Source: an uncultured Bacteroidales bacterium (GTDB taxonomy: Bacteria > Bacteroidota > Bacteroidia > Bacteroidales > UBA932). Taken from it: a stretch of 22,245 bases of DNA. The stretch lies in NCBI GenBank assembly GCA_947305045.1, contig CAMZCW010000019.1:1-22245 (forward strand), given 5' to 3'. Position 1 is the stretch's first letter. Every line of letters begins with the position of its first letter. A model generated the notes under the pieces. That model was not told the DNA's origin, did no database searches, and worked only from the letters and a program-made list of their open reading frames with translations. Position numbers and translations under genes: made by a program. Below, piece after piece: positions 15,384-21,570 of this stretch.

Positions 15384-16529
15384 CTACAGCAGCGAAAGGA
15401 GCAGGTACACGAAATGGGCGATGATGCCTGCGCAGAGGCCGGCGGTGGCATGCGCGGCGATGGCCTTGGAAATGACTTTGCGGTAGCCCAGAGAGTCCAG
15501 CATGGCGGTGTGCGTGGACAGGAAGCCGCTCCAGCACATGCCGCTGGCGGTGAATACGGCAATGGCGTTGCCGTCCAGGATACCCGCGGCGTTGAAGGTG
15601 GGCAGCAGGCCCAGGGAGGCTCCCACGGCGCCCAGGGAGGTCATCGGGAAGGCAATGAGTTCCATGTGCTCGAAGCCGAACAGCCACTCGAACACCCAGT
15701 GAATCTTTTCCGCCAGCCAGGGCAGGATAGGAACGCCCTGGGACGATGACCCGTCGTACACCCCGGAAGGCCCGGCACCAAAGGTGATCATAATCACCGC
15801 CGTGGTAATGATGAGTACGCCCGGAATAATTTGCAGGCCCAGTTCCACGCCGTTTTTACCTCCGTCCAGAATGGCGTTCAGGAAGCGCATGAAGATGCCG
15901 TCCTTCTTACTTTCTTCCACGTGCTGGTCCTCAATCTGCTCCGCCAGCGCATCCTGCACGGGCGCATCCAGTTCCGGATAGGCCTTCAGGCAACTGCGCT
16001 GCATCAGGCGCGTAGAGATAATCGACCCGCAAAAAGCGCCAAACAGGCCCACCAGCGCGCCGGTCAGGTGGCCATAGCCAATCATGGTAATCATGACCAC
16101 GAATCCCATGCCAAAGGCCGTTCCAAAGTTGGTGAGCGAGATGAGCTGGTACTTCTTGAAATACGCACTGAACGTCTTGTCCTTGGACAGGGCGATAATG
16201 GCCGGGTTGTCTGACAGAAAGGTCATTACGGCACCCAGCGCCGCCACGCCCGGGAGGTTGTAGAGCGGCTTCATGAGCGGCCGCAGGAACCGCTCCAGGA
16301 GTGTTACCACGCCAAACTCCGACATCAGTTTGGACAGCGCACCCGTAAGCACGGTGATGCCCATCAGGTAGAACACGGTATTGAGCAACAGGTCGTGCGC
16401 CGTGTTCATGATGGTTTTGAGCATGTTGCCACTCCCCATGCGCCACCCCAAAAGGGAGAACACCGTAATGAGGACAATCAGAAAAACCGACGCTTCTATG
16501 GTAGAGCGGCGGATGCGGGATGGTTTCAT
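15384..16529 (-). CDS. Gate-domain (nucleoside-recognition) integral membrane protein
   Basis: 381 aa with about eight to nine hydrophobic segments. Two halves each resemble a nucleoside-recognition/Gate domain: about residues 45-190 (LPGVAALGAVMTFLSDNPAI, TNFGTAFGMGFVVMI) and about 225-381 (LGLQIIPGVLIITTAVIMI, then AIAVFTASGMCWSGFLSTH). A charged cytoplasmic loop near 195-220 (EQIEDQHVEESKKDG) joins them. The layout resembles the CD0519/CD1768 family of membrane proteins and, more distantly, SpmA/SpmB and concentrative nucleoside transporters. The substrate is unknown. It starts inside the porin-like gene stop (ATGA, 4-nt overlap), so the two are co-expressed and may form an outer- and inner-membrane transport pair. 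Confidence 0.8.
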   Translation of the reverse strand: MKPSRIRRSTIEASVFLIVLITVFSLLGWRMGSGNMLKTIMNTAHDLLLNTVFYLMGITVLTGALSKLMSEFGVVTLLERFLRPLMKPLYNLPGVAALGAVMTFLSDNPAIIALSKDKTFSAYFKKYQLISLTNFGTAFGMGFVVMITMIGYGHLTGALVGLFGAFCGSIISTRLMQRSCLKAYPELDAPVQDALAEQIEDQHVEESKKDGIFMRFLNAILDGGKNGVELGLQIIPGVLIITTAVIMITFGAGPSGVYDGSSSQGVPILPWLAEKIHWVFEWLFGFEHMELIAFPMTSLGAVGASLGLLPTFNAAGILDGNAIAVFTASGMCWSGFLSTHTAMLDSLGYRKVISKAIAAHATAGLCAGIIAHFVYLLLSLL

Positions 16530-17524
16530 GGACGCTTATGGTATTTGTTGATAATCTTCACAAAATCAAAGTAATAGGTAAGGCCGACAGATGCGCTCAC
16601 TTTCTTGGACGCACTCTCCGTCCAGGCCACGGCATGAATGCGGAGGTCGCTGTTGCCCAGCGGGAAGAATTCCATGCCGCCGCCGGCCACCCAATAATAG
16701 GAACCGGGAGGAAGGGTCATGTCATACGGAATTCCGTCATCGTCCACATTCTGGTCATTTTCGTCATAGGCGCCTTTGATGAAGAGGTTCCATTTGTCGT
16801 TAATCCTGAAATCCATCTTGGCAATGGCGGTACCGTCGAACTGCGCCTTTTTCTGCGTGAGGCAGCGGCGGTACATCAGGTCCAGTTCCAGGGACACCAC
16901 CGACCCCATCTGGAAGCGGTTCCCCAAAGCCAGATAACCCATCATGTGATGGTAGTAATCGTCAACCCAGTTGATGCTCCACTTGGTTTGCCACCAGGGG
17001 AAAAAGCGGCCTACCCAGCCCAGCCCCACATCCAGACGTGAGAGGTCTCCGCCATGCAGCGGCGAATGACCCACCTGCAGTTGAAGTTCCTGCCCCTCTT
17101 TGGGCCGGAAAAATACCTGCCCGCCCAGGCCGTACACATGTTGGATACCATTGCAGAACCCGCTGTAATAGTATACGTCGATAGGGGCGGCGTCCCATTC
17201 GTACCCGCCGATGGTGATGGGCAGTTTGCCTCCGGCAATGCTCCATTTGGACGATATGTCCCAGGTGAGGGAAAGGATATCGGTGCCGTTGAGTGGGTTT
17301 TTGGCGTCGTAAATGGGCTTGGTGAGCCGCTGGCGAAAGCGGAAACGCAGGGACGGGCCGATATGGCCCTTAATGTGGACATTGAGGAAATCCGCACTCA
17401 GGCCCGGCTTTTCCTGTTTCACGACAAAGGCTGCACGGGCCTCAAAGGCAGCGTAATCCACCTGTGCCGATGCAAACACACTTGCTGCCAGCAGGCACGC
17501 TATAGCAAGGAAGATTTTTTTCAT
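16526..17524 (-). CDS. Outer-membrane porin-like beta-barrel protein
   Basis: 332 aa from the ATG at 17524, which begins a clean signal peptide (MKKIFLAIACLLAASVFASA). An upstream start at 17560 would add 12 non-signal residues and lie within the promoter. The mature part alternates short beta-strand segments with Asp/Asn/Gly loops and aromatic girdle residues. The segment GGKLPITIGGYEWDAAPIDV resembles the OprO/OprP-type porins of Bacteroidota. It ends YYFDFVKIINKYHKRP, so the last strand is followed by a short basic tail rather than a terminal Phe. It would let small solutes into the periplasm, and it is the first gene of a two-gene operon with the gate-domain protein. The exact solute cannot be told. 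Confidence 0.7.
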   Translation of the reverse strand: MKKIFLAIACLLAASVFASAQVDYAAFEARAAFVVKQEKPGLSADFLNVHIKGHIGPSLRFRFRQRLTKPIYDAKNPLNGTDILSLTWDISSKWSIAGGKLPITIGGYEWDAAPIDVYYYSGFCNGIQHVYGLGGQVFFRPKEGQELQLQVGHSPLHGGDLSRLDVGLGWVGRFFPWWQTKWSINWVDDYYHHMMGYLALGNRFQMGSVVSLELDLMYRRCLTQKKAQFDGTAIAKMDFRINDKWNLFIKGAYDENDQNVDDDGIPYDMTLPPGSYYWVAGGGMEFFPLGNSDLRIHAVAWTESASKKVSASVGLTYYFDFVKIINKYHKRP

Positions 17525-17548
17525 TAAAAGTTTTGTGGTTAGCGAGCG

Positions 17549-17577
17549 CAAAGATAGCAATTTAATGCGTACCTTTG
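17549..17577. promoter_or_regulatory. Head-to-head -7 boxes for the porin-like and U32 genes
   Basis: TATCTTTG on the minus strand (17556-17549) and TACCTTTG on the plus strand (17570-17577) both fit TAnnTTTG. They face away from each other with 13 bp between, forming an imperfect inverted repeat. The plus box ends 6 bp before the U32 ATG at 17584, so that mRNA would be leaderless or nearly so. Neither has a convincing -33 TTTG. Polymerase could probably not occupy both at once. Confidence 0.7.
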
Positions 17578-17583
17578 CACGCT

Positions 17584-18834
17584 ATGCAAAAAAAAGAATT
17601 GGAAATTATGGCCCCTGCCGGCGGTTTCGACTGCCTTCAGGCCGCCATTCAGGGCGGTGCCAACTCCGTGTACTTCGGTATAGGCCATCTGAACATGCGT
17701 TCGCATTCGGCCGGCAACTTCACCCGCGAGGACCTGCCTCAAATCATGCGGCTTTGCCGGGAAAGCGGCGTCAAGGCCTATATGACCCTGAACATCACCC
17801 TGTATGAGGAAGATTTGCAGGCGGCCTATGCCACCCTGGATGCCGCCAAGGCGGTGGGCGTGGATGCCATCATCGCCTCAGACATGGCCGCCATCCTGTA
17901 TTGTCGACGGATTGGCCTGGAGGTGCATATTTCCACCCAATTGAGCATTTCCAACATAGAAGCGCTCCGCTTTTACGCCCAGTTTGCCGATGTGGTTGTG
18001 CTGGCGCGGGAACTCACCCTGGAGCAGGTGAAGGCCATCCATGAAGCCATTGTTTCCGAGCATATTACGGGCCCGTCCGGGGAGTTGGTGCGCATAGAAA
18101 TGTTTGCCCACGGCGCCTTCTGTATGGCCGTTTCCGGGAAGTGCTACTTGTCGCTGGATGCGTATGCCGCCAGTGCCAACCGGGGCGCCTGCCTGCAGGT
18201 TTGCCGCCGGGGGTATCTCCTTACCGACTATGAGACCGGGAACGAGATTCACGTGGATAACAAATACCTGATGTCGCCCAAGGACCTTTGCACGATTGAC
18301 TTCCTGGACAAATTTGTGGAGGCCGGTGTAAAAGTGTTCAAGATTGAGGGCCGCGCCCGCAGTGCGGACTATGTGAAAATCACCGCGCAGTGCTACCGGG
18401 AGGCGGCCGATGCCGTGGCCGATGGCAGCTATACCCCGGAACTGGGCACCCGTCTGAAGGAGCGCCTGGCCACAGTCTTCAACCGGGGCTTCTGGGACGG
18501 CTACTACCTGGGCGCCCGCATGGGCGAGTGGAGCGCCAAATATGGATCCCAGGCAACCCGTACCAAGATTTACGTGGGTCAGGTAACCAACTGGTTCGCC
18601 AAGATTGGCGTAGTGGAAGTGCAGGTGAATGCCACCCCGCTGCACCGCGGGGACATGCTGCTGTTTATTGGCTGTACCACCGGTGCGCTGGAGGTGGAGG
18701 CCGCGGATTTGCGGGTCGATTATGAGCCTGCAGAGCTGTGTCCCCAGGGTCAGCGCTGCTCCGTGGCCCTTCCCGCCGGCCCGGTCCACCCCCGCCGCGG
18801 CGACAAAGTCTACATCTGGACCACCAAGGCCTAG
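17584..18834 (+). CDS. U32-family protein (peptidase U32 / RNA hydroxylation type)
   Basis: 416 aa from the ATG at 17584; a TTG nine bases upstream lies in the promoter. The N-terminal half is a TIM-barrel-like domain (MAPAGGFDCLQAAIQGGANS). The U32 signature is EMFAHGAFCMAVSGKCYLS, with Cys180, Cys187, Cys203 and Cys207 (C-x6-C-x15-C-x3-C), in keeping with the [4Fe-4S] cluster known in this family. A beta-barrel C-terminal domain starts near residue 325. Characterised relatives (E. coli TrhP/YegQ, RlhA/YdcP and UbiU/UbiV) are oxygen-independent hydroxylases of tRNA, rRNA or ubiquinone precursors. Length and layout fit TrhP best, suggesting tRNA wobble-uridine hydroxylation, but the choice between subfamilies is not certain. 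It is a single gene, convergent with the transposase gene across array B. Confidence 0.88.
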   Translation: MQKKELEIMAPAGGFDCLQAAIQGGANSVYFGIGHLNMRSHSAGNFTREDLPQIMRLCRESGVKAYMTLNITLYEEDLQAAYATLDAAKAVGVDAIIASDMAAILYCRRIGLEVHISTQLSISNIEALRFYAQFADVVVLARELTLEQVKAIHEAIVSEHITGPSGELVRIEMFAHGAFCMAVSGKCYLSLDAYAASANRGACLQVCRRGYLLTDYETGNEIHVDNKYLMSPKDLCTIDFLDKFVEAGVKVFKIEGRARSADYVKITAQCYREAADAVADGSYTPELGTRLKERLATVFNRGFWDGYYLGARMGEWSAKYGSQATRTKIYVGQVTNWFAKIGVVEVQVNATPLHRGDMLLFIGCTTGALEVEAADLRVDYEPAELCPQGQRCSVALPAGPVHPRRGDKVYIWTTKA

Positions 18835-18866
18835 CCCTTCCGGACAGATCTCCTCCTATGCGCGCC

Positions 18867-18980
18867 TCCCACCGTCCCTCCGGGCGCGTCGCTATGGCCT
18901 CTCTATCTATGCGCGGCTCCCGCTCATCCGCCGCGCGCCAGTGCATGTCTCCCGCCGTCCCTCGAGGCGCGTCGCTATGG
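18867..18980 (+). repeat. Left flank of array B: 33-mer repeated at 83 bp
   Basis: A 33-bp segment with core GGCGCGTCGCTATGGCC occurs at 18867-18899 and 18950-18982 (30 of 33 identical), exactly 83 bp apart, the same period as the array. Between them (18898-18947) sits a 50-bp segment lacking the CCGCGATTGCA arms but with a GCGCGG/CCGCGC hairpin. It may be an aberrant or ancestral unit. The gap from 18835 holds no gene. Confidence 0.7.
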
Positions 18981-19279
18981 CCGCGATTGCACTTCAACGT
19001 GCTTCTGCGGCCGATTTTTTGCAATCGCGGTGGGGAAAGCGGCCATTTGGGCCCAAAGTGTTGCCGCGATTGCAGCTGGAAGCCCGCAGGAGGCTGGTTT
19101 TTTGCAATCGCGGTGGGGGAAGCGGCCGGTTCGGCCCAAAATGTTGCCGCGATTGCAGTTGGAAGCCCGCAGGAGGCCGTTTTTTTGCAATCGCGGTGGG
19201 GGAAGCGGCCGGTTCGGCCCAAAATGTTGCCGCGATTGCACTCCAGCGTGCTTCTGCGGCTGTTTTTTTGCAATCGCGG
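18981..19279 (+). repeat. Array B: four 50-bp palindromic units in 83-bp register
   Basis: Units are at 18981-19030, 19064-19113, 19147-19196 and 19230-19279, every linker being 33 bp. All have perfect CCGCGATTGCA/TGCAATCGCGG arms and a T5-T7 run before the right arm. The core order is type II, I, I, II (II has GCTTCTGCGG, I has CCCGCAGGAGG). The linkers are of two kinds: the first contains the palindrome TTTGGGCCCAAA, the second and third contain CGGTTCGGCCCAAAA. The array lies between the convergent ends of the U32 gene and the RAYT-like gene, 44 bp from the latter's stop. Confidence 0.95.
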
Positions 19280-19298
19280 CGAGGGGACGCACCGGAGG

Positions 19299-19312
19299 CA
19301 GGCCGCGGCCTG
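19299..19312. terminator. GC-rich palindrome beyond array B, possible terminator
   Basis: CAGGCCGCGGCCTG is a perfect 14-bp palindrome 11 bp beyond the stop codon of the RAYT-like gene. No clear T-run follows on either strand, so termination is only possible. It may instead be the right border of array B, where module R is missing. Confidence 0.35.
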
Positions 19313-19323
19313 GCGCTTCCGGG

Positions 19324-20319
19324 CTAGCCCATGACCAGGCAGCGGCGAATCTGGTGCTCCGGGATGTGAAACTCGTAGAAAAGTTGCCGCGCAATGCGCT
19401 GCTTCTGGGTTGCAGTCAGCTGATAGACCGACTGCACGCCATAGCCGGGAAGGAGGATGCTGTCAATCAGGCGGCAAACGTCCAGGTCCTGCATGCGGCC
19501 ATGCTTGAAATTGCGTCCGGACTCGTTCTTAAGCAGCTGGGCTACAGTGTTTTCGTCGGCCCGTTCCACGTCCCGCAGGGTAATGGGCGGCCCGGTCTGA
19601 TCTTGCAGCTGTTCCCTGGACCAGCTCTCGTCCGTAAGCCGGTTCATCTGATACAGGTAGTTGCGCGGCGTGACATAATATTGTTCCACCTTTCTGATTT
19701 CCATAAACGAGCGCCGGAGGAATACCCCCTGGGCCGTCATCTGATACTCATCGGGAAATTCCGAATAGCGCGGCAGGAAGCTCGCCATCTCTTCCTTGCT
19801 CCAGTTGCCGGCTACTTCCTGCGCCATTCCGAGGTCACCCGCAAATTGCTCGCGGACAGAGCAATACGGATACCCGAACGCAGTCGCCGATGCGCAGTGG
19901 TGCAGCCCATTTCGCAAAATGTAGCTGAACACCACAAGTTGGTGGTAAAACCCTTCCACCTTGGAGATAAAGGTGTATTTCTCTCCAAATCGGCCCTCTC
20001 TTCCATATTTGGCGTTAAACCATTTGGTGTAGGACATCCGGACCTGGCCGGCAAAGCGGCTGGGCTGGGCAGTGAAAACGTTCATGTGAACATGGGTGGA
20101 CATGTCCGCCTCGCATTCCACTTCCGTTTCCAGTGCAAAACCCCGCAGGGCCATGAAGTTCAGAAGCATCCCATGGTCCTCCGCATCCCGGAACATGACC
20201 TCATCATGCGAGGTGAAACATAAATGATACGACTCTTTCATGCGGCCAAGATACATCCGGGAAGCGACAGAGGCAAGAATCGGTTGAAAAAAAGTGATGT
20301 TTCGCATGATTTTTTTCAT
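19324..20319 (-). CDS. RAYT-like HUH/Tyr (Y1_Tnp) transposase with C-terminal extension
   Basis: 331 aa from the ATG at 20319; starts at 20256 (MYLGRMKES) or 20241 (MKESYHLCF) fit the family better. YHLCFTSHDEVMFRDAEDH matches the family opening (YHVTxRG...IFxDxED). The HUH motif is THVH with His76 and His78 (usually NHVH). YTKWFNAKYGREGRFGEKY and FSYILRNGLHH follow, with Tyr133 as catalytic candidate (family pattern YIxxNPxxA; Pro is Gly here). Such enzymes cut and join single-stranded DNA at REP palindromes. About 170 residues follow this core, ending in a possible helix-turn-helix (KQRIARQLFYEFHIPEHQIR), longer than typical RAYTs. It is a lone gene beside array B, with no IS ends recognised. 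Family membership is well supported; activity on these arrays is inferred. Confidence 0.82.
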   Translation of the reverse strand: MKKIMRNITFFQPILASVASRMYLGRMKESYHLCFTSHDEVMFRDAEDHGMLLNFMALRGFALETEVECEADMSTHVHMNVFTAQPSRFAGQVRMSYTKWFNAKYGREGRFGEKYTFISKVEGFYHQLVVFSYILRNGLHHCASATAFGYPYCSVREQFAGDLGMAQEVAGNWSKEEMASFLPRYSEFPDEYQMTAQGVFLRRSFMEIRKVEQYYVTPRNYLYQMNRLTDESWSREQLQDQTGPPITLRDVERADENTVAQLLKNESGRNFKHGRMQDLDVCRLIDSILLPGYGVQSVYQLTATQKQRIARQLFYEFHIPEHQIRRCLVMG

Positions 20320-20332
20320 GTTTCAACCGATT
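20278..20332. promoter_or_regulatory. 12-bp perfect inverted repeat across the annotated RAYT start
   Basis: AATCGGTTGAAA (20278-20289) and TTTCAACCGATT (20321-20332) are perfect reverse complements separated by 31 nt. The loop contains the ATG at 20319. If translation starts at 20256 or 20241, the whole structure lies in the leader. It could be a translation-limiting hairpin or an autoregulatory binding site. Confidence 0.6.
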
Positions 20333-20344
20333 TCGCTCCGCCAT

Positions 20345-20378
20345 TTTGTCAGTTGCTCCTGGCCCGGACCAACTTTTG
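20345..20378 (+). promoter_or_regulatory. Weak candidate promoter for the TerB/J-domain gene
   Basis: TTTG at 20345-20348 and AACTTTTG at 20371-20378 approximate the Bacteroidota -33/-7 pair at slightly wide spacing; the -7 lacks the TA. The gene start at 20408 would then have a leader of about 23 nt. Confidence 0.3.
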
Positions 20379-20407
20379 ATAGCGTGCAGGAAACAATTTT
20401 TAGAGAA

Positions 20408-21160
20408 ATGGGAGTTACCAGATGGATAACGGGCATGTTGGGATGGGCCTATTTTGGTCCTCTGGGCGGCCTGATCGGCTTTCTGCTGGGAAGCGCGATC
20501 GAAGAGTACATAGACGCGTCCCGCCAGCTTCCCGGTGGAGCGGCGCCGGAAGGCGGTACGCGAGCCTATTCCGCCACCGAGCAGCGGAACAGCTTTTTTG
20601 TGAGTCTGCTGGTGTTGTCATCGGCCGTCATGAAGGCCGATGGCAAAATCCACCCGGCAGAGACGGACTGCGTGCGGGCATTTTTCCGTCGCAATTTCGG
20701 GGACGATGCCGCCGCCCAGGCCATGCACATGCTGGAGCAGCTGAACGCCCGGGAAGTGAATATCTACCAGGTGGGCGACCAGATTGCCGCCAACATGAAC
20801 TACTCCCAGCGGCTGCAGCTCTTCCACTATCTGGTGCAGATTGCCACGGCCGATGGGACCTTCTCCAAGTCGGAGAAAAGTGTACTGGAGGCCATTGGGA
20901 CCGTGATTCGGCTTGGCCCCTCGGATGTGAATTCCGTCATTGCCATGTTCTACCGGGATGCGGAATCGGCCTATGCGGTATTGGAGATATCTCCCACCGC
21001 CAGCAATGACGAGGTGCGGGCGGCTTATCGCCGCATGGCCATGAAAAACCACCCGGATAAAGTGGCTACGCTGGGGCCGGATGTCCAGAAGGCTGCTGCG
21101 GAGAAGTTCCGCCAGGTCCAGGAGGCCTACGAGGCCATCAAGAAGGAGCGCGGGCTTTAG
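20408..21160 (+). CDS. TerB-like plus J-domain protein (DjlA-like co-chaperone)
   Basis: 250 aa from the ATG at 20408 (MGVTRWITGML). The frame is open from 20294, but those 38 residues look unlike protein and overlap the region upstream of the transposase. Residues 8-31 are a Gly-rich hydrophobic segment (LGWAYFGPLGGLIGFLLGSA), probably a membrane anchor. Residues 60-175 form a TerB-like helical domain with two acidic loops (KADGKIHPAE, TADGTFSKSE). The C-terminal 65 residues are a J-domain with the essential HPD at 215-217 (KNHPDKV), which would stimulate DnaK ATPase. The order anchor, TerB, J matches DjlA. It is divergent from the transposase and convergent with the S41 gene across array C; no partner gene is nearby. 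Confidence 0.9.
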   Translation: MGVTRWITGMLGWAYFGPLGGLIGFLLGSAIEEYIDASRQLPGGAAPEGGTRAYSATEQRNSFFVSLLVLSSAVMKADGKIHPAETDCVRAFFRRNFGDDAAAQAMHMLEQLNAREVNIYQVGDQIAANMNYSQRLQLFHYLVQIATADGTFSKSEKSVLEAIGTVIRLGPSDVNSVIAMFYRDAESAYAVLEISPTASNDEVRAAYRRMAMKNHPDKVATLGPDVQKAAAEKFRQVQEAYEAIKKERGL

Positions 21161-21223
21161 CCGCTGGGGAGGGGCGCTCTGCCGCCTGCCGGGGGGGCTC
21201 CGTCACGGGCTGGGGTCCGCTGT

Positions 21224-21239
21224 CGCTCCGTCGCTATGG
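21224..21239 (+). repeat. Border module L, copy in array C
   Basis: CGCTCCGTCGCTATGG abuts the first (type II) unit, as its counterparts do in arrays A and B. The preceding 63 bp after the J-domain gene hold nothing recognisable. Confidence 0.65.
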
Positions 21240-21455
21240 CCGCGATTGCACTCCAACGTGCTTCTGCGGCAGTTTTTTTGCAATCGCGGCGAGGGAAGCG
21301 GCCGGTTCGGCCCCAAGTGTTGCCGCGATTGCAGTTGGAAGCCCGCAGGAGGCCGATTTTTTGCAATCGCGGTGGGGGAAGCGGCCATTTGGGCCCAAAG
21401 TGTTGCCGCGATTGCAGTTGGAAGCCCGTAGGAGGCCGATTTTTTGCAATCGCGG
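21240..21455 (+). repeat. Array C: three 50-bp palindromic units in 83-bp register
   Basis: Units lie at 21240-21289, 21323-21372 and 21406-21455 with 33-bp linkers. Their order is type II, I, I, all with perfect 11-bp arms. The linker after unit 1 has the CGGTTCGGCCC variant and the linker after unit 2 the TTTGGGCCCAAA palindrome. The array fills most of the 410-bp gap (21161-21570) between the convergent TerB/J-domain and S41 genes. No coding capacity survives the 83-bp period. Confidence 0.95.
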
Positions 21456-21466
21456 CAAGGGGAACG

Positions 21467-21506
21467 GGCAGGAGATACACTCGGGCTTCGCCCTCGGTAT
21501 GACAGG
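21467..21506 (-). repeat. Border module R, copy 3 (with array C)
   Basis: On the minus strand it reads CCTGTCATACCGAGGGCG then AAGCCCGAGTGTATCTCC TGCC, 35 of 40 identical to 14954-14993. It contains the small stem GGGC-GAA-GCCC. It lies 11 bp from the last unit, in the same relative orientation as in array A. Confidence 0.8.
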
Positions 21507-21561
21507 AAGTGCTCCGACAGGGAAGTGCACCGACAGGGAGTGCTCCGACAGGGAGTGCTCC
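21501..21561. repeat. Short tandem repeat, four 15-16 bp units
   Basis: Units GACAGGGAGTGCTCC and close variants start at 21501, 21516, 21532 and 21547. They overlap the outer end of module R and end 10 bp before the S41 stop codon. This is the same outer position as the 13-bp C-rich repeat beside array A. Confidence 0.85.
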
Positions 21562-21570
21562 GGGCCGGGG

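Noticed and set aside
14794..15687. A 957-residue version of RNase R starting at 15687
   Set aside because: The extra N-terminus translates array A, crosses the rnr promoter and overlaps the gate-domain gene. The ATG at 14793 has the expected basic RNase R N-terminus.
14675..15749. Several long open frames crossing array A and the 55-bp repeats on both strands
   Set aside because: The encoded peptides are repeat translations (for example RNRRTHLRSGG), change frame with the 83-bp period, and lack any domain. The GC-rich repeats simply avoid stop codons.
18981..19279. CRISPR array
   Set aside because: Both the 50-bp and the 33-bp segments are conserved, so there are no unique spacers, and no cas gene is present.
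18629..19394. Open frames across array B with repeated CCRDCSWKP-like peptides
   Set aside because: 83 is not a multiple of 3, so each unit is read in a different frame. No start context or domain supports a protein.
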